Shown here: positions 27,446 to 36,717 of the stretch, in pieces
How positions within the stretch are numbered: position 1 is the stretch's first letter
Layout of the letters: every line of letters begins with the position of its first letter
Assembly (NCBI GenBank): GCA_029933075.1
Contig: JAOZOW010000014.1
Span: forward strand, 1 to 49,681
DNA from: Deltaproteobacteria bacterium
Lineage (GTDB): Bacteria; Desulfobacterota; DSM-4660; Desulfatiglandales; Desulfatiglandaceae
Reading direction: 5' to 3'
DNA: 49,681 nucleotides
Made by a program: the position numbers and the translations under genes
Notes under the pieces: model-generated
The model's database searches: none
Seen by the model: the letters and a program-made list of their open reading frames with translations, nothing else
What the model was told of the DNA's origin: nothing

Positions 27446-28423
27446 TCAGTATTCCCTCTCCACGACATACCTGTTCAATTCCAGAAGATCCTCCTTGACA
27501 TTTGACTCCGGAAATGGACTGAGGCATTTTGCCGCCTCTTCGGTATAACTCCGAGCCTCTCGTAAAATCCGTTCAATGGCCCCGTTTCCCTTCACCAAAG
27601 CGATCAGATCCCGGTAATCTTCGTCCGTAGCCCTGCTACTCTTAAAGAGCTCTTCCAAGGATCGTCTCTTCGCGCCTTCCAGCGTAGGGAGGGTATAAAT
27701 GAGGGGGAGGGTAATCTTACCTTCTTTCAGATCCTTTCCTACCGGTTTCCCCAGGGTTTCCTGAGAGGCGCTATAATCCAGGAGGTCGTCCATCAGTTGA
27801 AAAGCTATCCCCACCTTCAACCCAAACCTTTCGAGGGATTGCGTGGCTTCCTCCCCGGCCCCGGAAATAATGGCCCCGCAGGCGCAGGCAGCGGAAATCA
27901 GGACGGCCGTCTTGGCGGTTATGATTTCCAGGTATTCTCCTTTGCTGATTGACCAATTATGGGTATGGATCAGCTCGAGGACCTGGCCTTCGGCCATCTT
28001 GGTGGTGGTTTCAGTAAGCCTCCTTAGAAACTGAAGATTCTCGGAGCCCACCGCGAGGGAAAATGACTTGGAGTAGAGAAAATCGCCTTCCAGCACGGCC
28101 GCATGATTCCCCCATACATTGTTTGCGGAGGGCTTTTTCCTCCGCATATCGGCGTTGTCGAGAACATCGTCGTGCAGCAGGGACGCGGTATGAATGTACT
28201 CGAATATGGTGGAAAGCTTATGGAGATCGTTCCCGCGGTAATTGCACAGTTCGCAGGAAAGCACGAAAAAAAGGGGGCGCAGCCTCTTTCCGTGGCCCAG
28301 CAAACTATGGTTCCCTATGTCTTCGATAAGGGCGATCCTTGAGCTGAGCCCTTCTGTAAGCTCCTCATTGATCTTCTCAAAGTGCTCTCTGTGTTTGTTC
28401 AGAATCTTCCTATGGGAAACCAT
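27446..28423 (-). CDS. All-trans polyprenyl (octaprenyl-type) diphosphate synthase
   Basis: This 325-residue enzyme extends isoprenyl diphosphates to make the side chain of menaquinone. It has the first Asp-rich motif D85DVLD and the second D212DLLD, plus GKRLRP near 45. Its chain length is not set by anything I can read with confidence. The ATG follows GGAAGAAG. A menaquinone supply role fits the Qmo system nearby. Confidence 0.92.
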   Translation of the reverse strand: MVSHRKILNKHREHFEKINEELTEGLSSRIALIEDIGNHSLLGHGKRLRPLFFVLSCELCNYRGNDLHKLSTIFEYIHTASLLHDDVLDNADMRRKKPSANNVWGNHAAVLEGDFLYSKSFSLAVGSENLQFLRRLTETTTKMAEGQVLELIHTHNWSISKGEYLEIITAKTAVLISAACACGAIISGAGEEATQSLERFGLKVGIAFQLMDDLLDYSASQETLGKPVGKDLKEGKITLPLIYTLPTLEGAKRRSLEELFKSSRATDEDYRDLIALVKGNGAIERILREARSYTEEAAKCLSPFPESNVKEDLLELNRYVVEREY

Positions 28424-28562
28424 CTCAAACTTCTTCCTGCCCCGGGTGCCGGAAGGGCCCGGACTGCCCCTGACCTCCGGTCATCAGTAGGGGAGATCGA
28501 AACAAAGCCCCTCATCCTGATCCATATAAAGACAAAGGAAAGAGGTTGTCAAAGCAAAATTT

Positions 28563-29915
28563 CTAATGGTCCCGGGATACAATCTCGCCTACGAGGTCAT
28601 AGGGATGGGCCTCGGTTATGCGCACCGGAACGATCTCTCCCATTTCACCCCTGCCCCTATTAATAAGGACCTGTTCATCCACATCGGGTGCCATGGTGGA
28701 GGTCCTGCCCTTGAGGAGCAATTGGCTCTGATCACTGAACCCCTCAATCAATACCTGGACCACCTTCCCCAACATTTTCCTTTTTGCCTCTCTTGAAATC
28801 TCCGCCTGGACAGACATGATTTCCCCAAGCCTTTCGGCAGCTTCATGGGGATCAACCTGGGGCCCGAGGCGCGCAGCCCTCGTACCCTTCTCCGGGCTGA
28901 AAACAAAGACGCCGAGGTGATCGAACCGGGCAACCCTGATAAAATCCAAAAGTTCCCTGAATTTATCTTCCGTCTCCCCCGGAAAACCCACCATCAGAGT
29001 GGTCCTGATGCTGATCGAGCGAGACCTGGATCTTATACGCTCGATCAGCTCCAGGGGGGATTCCCGGGTTGGGGCCCTGCCCATGCGTGAGAGGATGTCA
29101 TGGTTAACGTGCTGAAGGGGGATGTCAAGGTAAGGACACAGGCTCTGGTGGGACTCTATCAGGTCAAGAAGCCGGTCCGAAATCCGTTCGGGATGACAGT
29201 AAAGGAGCCGGATCCATCGCAGGCCTTCCACATGGATAAGTCTTTCCAGGAGATCCTCGATTCCGACATCCCCCTCAAGGTCCTTGCCGTACTGAGTGGT
29301 GTCCTGAGCCACAAGGTTGACCTCTTTTACCCCTTCACAGGCCATTCCCTCCGCTTCAATAATCAGAGATTCCACAGAGCGACTCCGAAAAGGTCCTCGC
29401 AACGCCGGAATGGTGCAATAGGAACATCTGTGAGAGCACCCCTCGGCTATCCTGAGGTAGGCGGTGTAAAAGGGCGTAGCCCTTTCTCTCGGCATGGTGT
29501 GATCAGCCAGCCCGGTGGGCCTGCTGATAAAGATCCGGCGGCCAGGTTTCTCCTCCCTGTCCAGGAGGACCTCCGTCACCCGGTGGAAATCCCCTGTCCC
29601 GAGCCATGCATCCACCTCAGGGATCTCACTGGTCAACTTACGGCCGTATCGCTGTACCAGGCATCCCGCCACCACCACCTTTCCGAGTTTCCCCCGTTCT
29701 TTGAGCGATGCCAGATCAAGGATCGTCTCCACGGCCTCTTCCACCGCATCCCGGATAAACGCACAGGTATTAACCAAGGCTATGTCGGCATCTTCAATTG
29801 ACGAAACAGGCTCCAGGCCGCACGAGCGGACCAAGCCCAGCATATGTTCGCTGTCAACCAGGTTCTTGGAACAGCCAAGGCTGATCAAGAAGATCTTTTC
29901 CTTTCCCGCCATCAT
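28563..29915 (-). CDS. rimO: Ribosomal protein S12 methylthiotransferase RimO
   Basis: This radical-SAM enzyme of about 450 residues adds a methylthio group to an Asp of ribosomal protein S12. It has the N-terminal cluster region with LGCSKNLVDSE, NTCAFI and GCLVQRY, the radical-SAM motif CSHRCSYC, and a C-terminal TRAM domain. The start is taken as ATG at 29915; a TTG lies one codon earlier. No strong ribosome site is visible. Confidence 0.95.
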   Translation of the reverse strand: MMAGKEKIFLISLGCSKNLVDSEHMLGLVRSCGLEPVSSIEDADIALVNTCAFIRDAVEEAVETILDLASLKERGKLGKVVVAGCLVQRYGRKLTSEIPEVDAWLGTGDFHRVTEVLLDREEKPGRRIFISRPTGLADHTMPRERATPFYTAYLRIAEGCSHRCSYCTIPALRGPFRSRSVESLIIEAEGMACEGVKEVNLVAQDTTQYGKDLEGDVGIEDLLERLIHVEGLRWIRLLYCHPERISDRLLDLIESHQSLCPYLDIPLQHVNHDILSRMGRAPTRESPLELIERIRSRSRSISIRTTLMVGFPGETEDKFRELLDFIRVARFDHLGVFVFSPEKGTRAARLGPQVDPHEAAERLGEIMSVQAEISREAKRKMLGKVVQVLIEGFSDQSQLLLKGRTSTMAPDVDEQVLINRGRGEMGEIVPVRITEAHPYDLVGEIVSRDH

Positions 29916-29981
29916 CAACCCGGGTGGAGTTCCCCCGATCGAACGCCAGGGCTTACCGAAGCCGAGGGTTTCATACCGGCC

Positions 29982-30614
29982 TTACGGAATGGGAATCCCT
30001 CCCTGCCTGAACAACTCAACAAAATCGAGACGGTTTACCGAATCGGTGAAAACCTCACTGAGGGTACTGTTCGCCTCATCCCAGCCTATGAGCTTGAGTC
30101 TTTCTGACTGAGCACGGATGCTTTGTGTTGAAAGCACCGTCCCTCTCTTCCTCAGACTTGCCTCATAGGCGACCGTTGCCACCCATCTCCTGTTTGCTAC
30201 GTCAAGCAGAAACTCATTTAGTACGATATGAAGCTCCGGTTCACCGCTGCCAGGGGAGCCAGGAGAGACTATCATGCCCATGGCCTTCAGTCTCCTTTCA
30301 AAGGCCTCCTTCACCATTTCTTCCGGTCTAAAAAGTCCCAGCCTATCCCCAGACCCCCCTTTTGTCGCCACGGAGAAGTAGATTGTGCCAGGAAAATGGG
30401 GCAATGCCTCCCGCGCCCTTTCCGCAAGAAAAGAGCTGCCTTGCCTGGCATCTTCAAATCTGAACGACACCCTCATACCTCTCAAGCCGTGTTCGGGGGC
30501 AGGCAGCGTATAGCGTACCTCCAGTTCAGGAATTGTGGCACAGGCAACTACCATGGAAACCAGAAAACCAACAGCCATTGCCTTTGCAAGTTTCTGATCC
30601 ATCTTCTTCTTCAT
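29982..30614 (-). CDS. Putative lipoprotein
   Basis: This 210-residue protein has a signal peptide with lipobox VVAC (cleaved before the Cys near position 25), so it should be lipid-anchored in the envelope. The mature part has repeated strand-helix patterns and resembles YajG-type lipoproteins only loosely. GGAGG precedes the start nine bases upstream. It is upstream of rimO on the same strand. Function is unknown. Confidence 0.78.
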   Translation of the reverse strand: MKKKMDQKLAKAMAVGFLVSMVVACATIPELEVRYTLPAPEHGLRGMRVSFRFEDARQGSSFLAERAREALPHFPGTIYFSVATKGGSGDRLGLFRPEEMVKEAFERRLKAMGMIVSPGSPGSGEPELHIVLNEFLLDVANRRWVATVAYEASLRKRGTVLSTQSIRAQSERLKLIGWDEANSTLSEVFTDSVNRLDFVELFRQGGIPIP

Positions 30615-31040
30615 GGCCCAGACCTCCTTCCCGGGGACTGTATAATGGACGGGAATTTCTCCTAATCTTGATCACGGCCTCACAATCTATCCCGTCCCGG
30701 CGCCTCCGGCCCTGAATTCAGGGTAACGGGCCACACCTGTATGTCAAGAAAAAGGAGTAAAGTTGCACATACCAAAGGGGGCAATTTGCCAATTTTTTAT
30801 TCTTGACCCTCTCTAAATGAGTTAATATCATTTTAATCCTTCACACGAACTTGTGGGGCAGAAATGTTCGCATAACCAGAGCGCAGGGGACATGGGACCT
30901 TTTCTGAGCAACCACCGGAAAATCTTCGTTCTCCTTCCTTTGTTTTAGGAGAAGCGTAGCATAGAAAAATTATTGTTCAAGCTATTCTTGGGGCACTACA
31001 TCAGGGATATGAACTGTTGAGAAAAGAGGGACATAGGGAT
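30615..31040. other. Intergenic region with a strong promoter
   Basis: No gene is seen. A perfect 14-base palindrome CCCTGAATTCAGGG lies at 30710-30723. The stretch from 30740 is AT-rich and contains the promoter listed separately. The leader before the TorD-Mo enzyme gene is about 200 bases, long enough for regulation. Confidence 0.5.
30803..30831 (+). promoter_or_regulatory. Sigma-70-type promoter of the TorD-molybdoenzyme gene
   Basis: TTGACC (30803-30808) and TATCAT (30826-30831) are 17 bases apart, each one base off consensus. The leader to the ATG at 31041 is about 200 bases. Confidence 0.7.
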
Positions 31041-33833
31041 ATGGACAAAGAATACATGGAATCAAGGGCGAAAAGATACCATTTCCTTTCAACACTTCTC
31101 CGGGATGAGATACCGCTTGAACTCATTGCCGCCATGCAAAAGGATGAATTCCTCAACAGATTCAGCGAATCAGTAAAAGGATGCGGCTTCCTCGATATTG
31201 TAAATGGTGCAGAGGTAATCACCAGGTGTCTAAGGAGTAACAACGCTCAAAGCCTTTTTGACAATCTACGTTATGATTATGCAGACATGTTTCTGAATGC
31301 AGGGGCAAATCCTGTTTTTCCTTATGAATCCGTTCATCTCACAGGAGAGCCCGTTGTAATGCAAAAACCGGTCTATGAACTTAGAGAGTTTTTCCGGAAG
31401 GCAGGTGTGCATAAGTCACCCGATTACAAAGACCTTGATGAACACATTGCAGTCGAAATGGAGTTCTTGCGTTACCTGCTTGAAAAAGAGGATTGTGATC
31501 TTTACAGAGATTTTTTCAAAAATAAATATTGCAAATGGGTGTCTTCTTTCTGTGATCAGCTTGCAGCGTCCACAAAAACCGATTTCTACCAAGGATTGGC
31601 ACATTTCATCCGTGGAGCTATGATGTGTGAAAGCTTAAGGCTTGAAGGTTTCAACAGAGGCGAGGAAACAAGTCAGGAATTGTCGCTGGCCATAGACTCC
31701 CTAAACCTAAATCCAGCCTATGTCACAATTGCTGAAGGCGCTCAAGACCCCCTACCCGAAGAGGAGATACCTACTCACTGCTATACTTGCGGAGCACTAT
31801 GTGGAATGACCGCTAAGCTAAAAGACGGAATCCTTATAAACACCTCCGGCCTCAGTGGTGACCCAAAAGGGGGCGGTAGGCTTTGTCCCAAAGGGGCCTC
31901 CGCCGCAAAACATCTTTATTCCGCATACCGACTCAAAGCCCCCCTCATTAAAGAAAATGGCAGATTTCGCAAAGCATCGTGGGATGAAGCTTTAGACAAA
32001 GTGGTTGAAGGTATTAAGAGTATAGAGCAGGGGAAGCTCGGTTATTTCAGGGGCAACGATTTCATAAACTGGATACATGAAGCGCTTTTTGACCACCTCG
32101 GGTGTCCTAAGACAACACATCGACCAATGTGTGATAACGCCAATCGTATGGCCAATGAACATAATCTTTGCGATAAAAGGCCATGGATCAACTACCAGGA
32201 ATCAGACTATATTCTCCATTTTGGCATGAATGAATTTGTGAGCTCTTACGGACAAAGGAAGACCGCACAACTCAAGGCCGCGATAAAGAGAGGCGCTAAA
32301 CTCGTAGTTTTCGATCCCAGGAGGTCTGAGACAGCGGCTGCTGCCACAGAGTGGATCCCTATAAAACCTGCTACCGATGGTGCTGTGGCCATGGCAATGT
32401 GTTACGTCATCATAAAGAACGGTCTCTATGACAAGGAGTTTGTAAAAAACTGGACTTATGGGTTTGAAGAATTCAAGAAAAAGGTAATGGGAGAGGAAGA
32501 CGGCATCGTCAGGAGCCCTGAATGGGCGTCCAAAATAAGCGGCGTGCCTGCCGAAACAATAGAGCGTATTGCCGTTGAATTTGCAAAAGCAAAAAATAAG
32601 GGAACTGCATCATGGACTGGGTTAGCCCAAGTGCCCAATGGTATGTATAGCACTGCAGCTATACAGGCCTTGAACGGACTCTGTGGCACCTTTGATGCCC
32701 CTGGTGGGCCCTCTCTTCCTTTCAAACGGAAACTGAAATCTCCATGGGGAGAGGGGCAGGAAAAGCCCCCTGCCCTGCCTGCGCCAAAACTCGATAAGTT
32801 TAAGATCTGGAGTGGTTGGGCACCCGCACTTCTTCTGTCTGATGTCAAGGCCGGAAAACTAAAAGGGTTGATTATTTACTTTGGCGATCCGGTCCTGTCA
32901 TGGGGTAACCAAAAGGCCATTACAGAAGCAATTGAACTAATGGAATTTAAAGCAGCAATAGAGGTATATATGTGCAACAGCGCCCTGTTGTGCGATGTCA
33001 TCCTCCCGGATGCAACATGGTTGGAGCAAAGTCAGGTAAAACCCGACTGGCTTTATGATGCCTTTATTGGATACTTCGCCGAAGTGGTAAAACCCATGTA
33101 TGACTCCAAACCCATGTGGAAAATAACAGTTGAACTGGCAAAAAAACTTGGCCTCGGCAATTATTTCCCGTGGCAAGACATTGAAGATGCCTTTCGTAAC
33201 CAAATGCAAGATACACCCTGGTCTTTTGATGAATTGAAAGAAAAAGGTTTCATCATCACTGATGAGGCAGAGTATTATAAATACAGAAAGTGGGGATCAA
33301 TTAACCCCCCTGATGGTTATGGCTCTTCGGGCAAGAGCAAAACCGGCAAATACAACTTTGTAAACCCTGTAGCAAAGGAGAAGGGGGTGGATCCGCTTCC
33401 AGATTATAAAGAACCAGCCCGAGAGCTCATGCCAGACGAGGAGTACCCCTTTGTGTTCGGAAACTTCCGACTTTACGAGCACGAGCATTCATCCACATTT
33501 AACAATTACCAATTAATGAGAATGGCAGGTACGAACACCTTATGGATCAATACGCTTGATGCCACCGAATTAGGGATAAAAGATGGCCAAAAGGTACTGG
33601 TTAAATCCCCATGGGGCTCAATAGAAATGAAAGCTAGACCTACCTGGTCTATCATGCGAGGCGTCCTGGGTGCCGCTGGAGGATTTGGCCATGTGAGAGG
33701 GTTGGAAGGCGATCCCAAATATCCCCAATTCGGCGGGGTCAATGCAGCGGGAATCATGAAACCAGACACTACTGAAGATATTGGGGGCACCCCCCTCTTG
33801 AAATATATCAAAGTTAAGCTTGAAAAGGTATGA
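31041..33833 (+). CDS. TorD-type chaperone fused to a molybdopterin oxidoreductase
   Basis: This protein of about 930 residues joins a TorD/DmsD-like maturation chaperone (1-215; YADMFLNAGANPVFPYESVH and DLDEHIAVEMEFLRYLL) to a full-length bis-MGD oxidoreductase of the DMSO reductase family. The enzyme has a [4Fe-4S] motif (C247, C250, C254, C282). C364 in HRPMCDNANR is a plausible Mo/W ligand. A DPRRSETAA block and the C-terminal MGD-binding domain follow. There is no Tat signal, so it stays in the cytoplasm. Layout recalls acetylene hydratase and thiosulfate reductase relatives; the substrate is not clear. No electron-transfer subunits flank it. The start is ATG 31041 (TTG 31017 is the alternative). 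Confidence 0.9.
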   Translation: MDKEYMESRAKRYHFLSTLLRDEIPLELIAAMQKDEFLNRFSESVKGCGFLDIVNGAEVITRCLRSNNAQSLFDNLRYDYADMFLNAGANPVFPYESVHLTGEPVVMQKPVYELREFFRKAGVHKSPDYKDLDEHIAVEMEFLRYLLEKEDCDLYRDFFKNKYCKWVSSFCDQLAASTKTDFYQGLAHFIRGAMMCESLRLEGFNRGEETSQELSLAIDSLNLNPAYVTIAEGAQDPLPEEEIPTHCYTCGALCGMTAKLKDGILINTSGLSGDPKGGGRLCPKGASAAKHLYSAYRLKAPLIKENGRFRKASWDEALDKVVEGIKSIEQGKLGYFRGNDFINWIHEALFDHLGCPKTTHRPMCDNANRMANEHNLCDKRPWINYQESDYILHFGMNEFVSSYGQRKTAQLKAAIKRGAKLVVFDPRRSETAAAATEWIPIKPATDGAVAMAMCYVIIKNGLYDKEFVKNWTYGFEEFKKKVMGEEDGIVRSPEWASKISGVPAETIERIAVEFAKAKNKGTASWTGLAQVPNGMYSTAAIQALNGLCGTFDAPGGPSLPFKRKLKSPWGEGQEKPPALPAPKLDKFKIWSGWAPALLLSDVKAGKLKGLIIYFGDPVLSWGNQKAITEAIELMEFKAAIEVYMCNSALLCDVILPDATWLEQSQVKPDWLYDAFIGYFAEVVKPMYDSKPMWKITVELAKKLGLGNYFPWQDIEDAFRNQMQDTPWSFDELKEKGFIITDEAEYYKYRKWGSINPPDGYGSSGKSKTGKYNFVNPVAKEKGVDPLPDYKEPARELMPDEEYPFVFGNFRLYEHEHSSTFNNYQLMRMAGTNTLWINTLDATELGIKDGQKVLVKSPWGSIEMKARPTWSIMRGVLGAAGGFGHVRGLEGDPKYPQFGGVNAAGIMKPDTTEDIGGTPLLKYIKVKLEKV

Positions 33834-33920
33834 TTTCAAACGACGCGTCCGGCTACCAGGCATAAGTTATGGGTATTCTGTGCATCGTCTGATACCGGAC
33901 AGTTGTATGCCAGAGATCAA

Positions 33921-33958
33921 AAAGAAAGCGGTCAACCTTCTCAACGGATTGACCGCTT
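33921..33958 (-). terminator. Terminator after tRNA-Pro
   Basis: AAGCGGTCAA (33926-33935) and TTGACCGCTT (33949-33958) form a perfect 10-bp stem. In the minus direction the stem is followed by a T-rich TTTCTTTTT tract. This fits transcription termination of the tRNA gene, about 80 bases beyond it. Confidence 0.8.
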
Positions 33959-34037
33959 CTGTCAAGCCTGATATGTCATAAAACTGTCACATTTCTGATT
34001 CCCGCCTTTCGGCCACTTCCTAAGTCCTTAATTTTAC

Positions 34038-34114
34038 TGGTCGGGACGCGGGGATTTGAACCCCGGACCCCCTGAACCCCATTCAGGTGCGCTTCCAGAC
34101 TGCGCCACGTCCCG
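34038..34114 (-). tRNA. tRNA-Pro (GGG anticodon)
   Basis: The cloverleaf is complete on the minus strand: acceptor CGGGACG/CGTCCCG with discriminator A and encoded CCA, D arm GCGC/GCGC, anticodon stem CCTGA/TCAGG around ATGGGGT (anticodon GGG), and T arm CGGGG/CCCCG with TTCAAAT. Total length is 77 bases. Confidence 0.97.
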
Positions 34115-34128
34115 AAAACAATAATGTG

Positions 34129-34156
34129 ATCTTATACCACTCTTTTCCATTGTCAA
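34129..34156 (-). promoter_or_regulatory. Promoter of tRNA-Pro
   Basis: On the minus strand a perfect TTGACA (34151-34156) and TAAGAT (34129-34134) are 16 bases apart, just upstream of the tRNA 5' end. Confidence 0.65.
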
Positions 34157-34198
34157 GCCATAAAATCCAGGGCAAATTTTGAATTTCGCCTCCTCAAA

Positions 34199-34237
34199 TG
34201 CACCAAAAATGGTGCATGGTGTACCATTTTTGGTGCA
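34199..34237. repeat. Long perfect inverted repeat upstream of the cyclase
   Basis: TGCACCAAAAATGGT (34199-34213) and ACCATTTTTGGTGCA (34223-34237) are exact inverted copies. Inner bases extend the stem to 18 pairs around a three-base loop. No T-run follows, so an operator or a regulatory RNA hairpin is more likely than a terminator. It lies between the divergent tRNA promoter and the cyclase. Confidence 0.75.
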
Positions 34238-34462
34238 CGCCCCCCGGTTTTCCGCCCTGGCAAACCACTGCCATTAAGCCATGTGCCCGTTGAATATTTC
34301 TCTGGAAGCCTCTCGTTTCTGAGCGGAAAGGGTCTAACCGTCACGATTTCAAACACTTTTTGGCAAAGTCCTGTCCCCCTCAAAAAGCCCACCTGGCCTC
34401 GGAGTAAAAACCGCCTCTCTGGCACGAAAATTGATTGTGCATCGTCTGGAAGGGAGGAAATC

Positions 34463-34501
34463 ATGTCAAATCAAGGCCCGAGGGAGTTTCCGGTATGGTA
34501 G
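34463..34501 (+). CDS. Possible 12-residue leader peptide overlapping the cyclase start
   Basis: ATG 34463 has a very good ribosome site (AGGGAGGAAATC) and encodes MSNQGPREFPVW, then stops at TAG. The stop overlaps the cyclase ATG at 34495 (ATGGTAG). This looks like a leader that couples translation to the cyclase. A one-base sequence error joining the two frames is the alternative. Confidence 0.4.
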   Translation: MSNQGPREFPVW

Positions 34502-36396
34502 ATCATTCTCTATTCACTCACGGTCCTCGACATCTTCAGGGACATGGGAACCCTAAAACCGTGAGTAGACCTAACTGCATCAGCAATCGCAACACCAGGA
34601 TCATAGCCGAGTATGTAACCAGTAAACTGGGGCATCATGACATCCTCTTTGATGGACTGCCCTATCCTTCGGACAGATATGGCTCTCCGGAGCACTTCTT
34701 CCTGAATGAGGACGAATGGACCACCTACGACAACTTCCAGCAGATACTGAGGAGGGGCAAAGATCTTGTGGGGGAGGCCTACTTCTATTTCAATTGCGGT
34801 GCATCGACTGCGAGCTTACGTTCTTGGGGGCGCCTGGACTATTTTGCCAGGATTTTCAGGAGCCCCGATGACGGGTTCAGGAAATTGCCCTTTTTTAACA
34901 AAAACTTCGACGACACAAAGGAGATAGAGATCATACTGCCTCCCTCCTACGACATCTCTCTCGGGAAGATGAGAGTAATCCTGAAGGTGCAATTTCACAG
35001 TGACGTTGACCCCAACAGGGACTATATAGGCGATCCCTACACCAGAGGCATCATCTCTTCCATACCCACCATATGGGGGCTTCCGCCTGCAATGGTGAAA
35101 CAACCCGTAAACCCCTACGATCCGGAGATACTGTTCAACACCGAGCCCGAATTCATCCCCTTTAACCTTCAAGCCAGGGTGCAAGGGGACTTCCTCACCA
35201 TAGTACACCCCCAGGAAGGCCGAATGAAAGTAGTTGGCCGAAAAATCGCACTGGAACCTGAAACGATTAACGGCCAAGAAGTATTCCTGGGAAAATACCG
35301 CGATTTTACAGAAAATCTCCCCGGTGATGCCAAAGGAATTGCCCAGGCCTTACTGATTACTGATACGGTTGAGGTGGAAGGCCGGATATTGTTAAAAGAA
35401 GGGGAGATATTCAAAGCCCCCTACTTTATCCTGGATGTCACCTACGACAGATTTTCCATTTTCAATCGCCTCTCTCAGGTGGTCAAGATCCGTCGCGACC
35501 AAGAAGGTCCGACAATGGGACTGATTGAAACCATCAATCAGCTCAGGGAGACAGTGGAAGCCAAAAATCAGGCCTACCTGAAGCTTGAGAGGGCCAATGC
35601 GGAGTTAAAAAAGGCAAAGAGTAGGCTGGACGAATATGCCCGCAACCTGGAGCAAAAAGTGGAAGAGCGTACCGCACAACTGCTTGAGGCCCGGGAGGAG
35701 TTGCTAAAACTCAACCGGGACCTTGAATCAAAAGTGAAGACCCAAGTGGTCCAACTGGAGCGGTATCGCACCCTCAGGCGCTACCTCTCGCCCAAACTGG
35801 CCGAGAGGATCATCAGTACGGGAGACTCATTCGGCGAGAAACCGAAAAGAAAAATGATGACCGTCGTGTTCTCCGATATCAGAGGGTTCTCCAGTATCAC
35901 CGACAGTCTGGAGTCCGAAGAATTATTTCAGCTCCTGGACCGGTACCTCTCCGAGATGATCCAGATCGTTTACCAGCATGACGGGACCCTGAACAAGATC
36001 CTGGGTGACGGACTTGTAATCTTTTTCGGCGATCCCATTGCCATGGATAATCACGCTGAAAAGGCCGTTCGGATGGCCATAGCCATGCAGAGGAAGGCTG
36101 AGGAATTGAAGGTTGAATGGCGTCAGTATGGCCATGAGCTCGGCATAGGGATAGGCATCAACACCGGATTCATGACCGTGGGCAACATCGGCTCGGAGAT
36201 CCACCGGGACTACACGGTGATAGGCAATCAGGTAAACGTGTCGGCACGACTTGAGTCCATATCAGAGCCCGGGCAAATACTCATCAGTCAGAGGACCTAC
36301 AGTCAGGTAAAGCACCTGGTGGGCGTCAGAGAGGTAGGAGAGATACGGGTAAAGGGGATCCATAGCCCTATCAAGACTTACAGCGTCATATGGTAA
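34495..36396 (+). CDS. Class III adenylate/guanylate cyclase with unknown N-terminal sensor
   Basis: This protein of about 633 residues ends in a class III nucleotide cyclase domain with metal-binding Asp residues D461 (VFSDIRGFSS) and D505 (LGDG), followed by the GIGINTGFMTVGNIGSE and VNVSARLE blocks. A coiled coil (about 342-424) links it to an N-terminal region of 340 residues that I do not recognise; it may sense a ligand. No membrane segment is present. The start is ATG 34495 with GAGGGAG eight bases upstream. cAMP or cGMP cannot be chosen from the residues I can read. Confidence 0.9.
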   Translation: MVDHSLFTHGPRHLQGHGNPKTVSRPNCISNRNTRIIAEYVTSKLGHHDILFDGLPYPSDRYGSPEHFFLNEDEWTTYDNFQQILRRGKDLVGEAYFYFNCGASTASLRSWGRLDYFARIFRSPDDGFRKLPFFNKNFDDTKEIEIILPPSYDISLGKMRVILKVQFHSDVDPNRDYIGDPYTRGIISSIPTIWGLPPAMVKQPVNPYDPEILFNTEPEFIPFNLQARVQGDFLTIVHPQEGRMKVVGRKIALEPETINGQEVFLGKYRDFTENLPGDAKGIAQALLITDTVEVEGRILLKEGEIFKAPYFILDVTYDRFSIFNRLSQVVKIRRDQEGPTMGLIETINQLRETVEAKNQAYLKLERANAELKKAKSRLDEYARNLEQKVEERTAQLLEAREELLKLNRDLESKVKTQVVQLERYRTLRRYLSPKLAERIISTGDSFGEKPKRKMMTVVFSDIRGFSSITDSLESEELFQLLDRYLSEMIQIVYQHDGTLNKILGDGLVIFFGDPIAMDNHAEKAVRMAIAMQRKAEELKVEWRQYGHELGIGIGINTGFMTVGNIGSEIHRDYTVIGNQVNVSARLESISEPGQILISQRTYSQVKHLVGVREVGEIRVKGIHSPIKTYSVIW

Positions 36397-36408
36397 GGGT
36401 ATACCATT

Positions 36409-36699
36409 CTACCAGGAGTGGGATATCGCCTCTGCCTTGCATGCCTCCACGCAGGGCAACGTCGGTCTGCCTGATGCAGGCTTGCAGGGGCCGCATTCAT
36501 ACTTGATTTTTTTCCTCTTTCCGGCCGCCACCATGGCAACCGGTTCCTCTCTGAGTGGATCATTGGGGTCTTCGTCAACCACCACGAACACATGGGCCGG
36601 GCAGGCGGATACGCACTCCCCGCAACCGTCGCATTTATCCGTATCTATGGTGATGAAATAATCGCCGGATCCATCCCCGTATCCGTAGCTGGCTAACAT
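36409..36699 (-). CDS. Ferredoxin-like protein with two [4Fe-4S] motifs
   Basis: This 96-residue protein has a standard first motif CDGCGECVSACP and a second modified one, CGPC...PCVEACKAEAI, with a longer gap between cysteines. It fits a ferredoxin feeding the ATPase subunits just upstream. The start is ATG 36699 with GAGG upstream; a TTG precedes it. It is last in the ferredoxin-ATPase operon and ends 12 bases from the convergent cyclase. Confidence 0.88.
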   Translation of the reverse strand: MLASYGYGDGSGDYFITIDTDKCDGCGECVSACPAHVFVVVDEDPNDPLREEPVAMVAAGKRKKIKYECGPCKPASGRPTLPCVEACKAEAISHSW

Positions 36700-36717
36700 C
36701 AACCCACCTCGTTCTGC

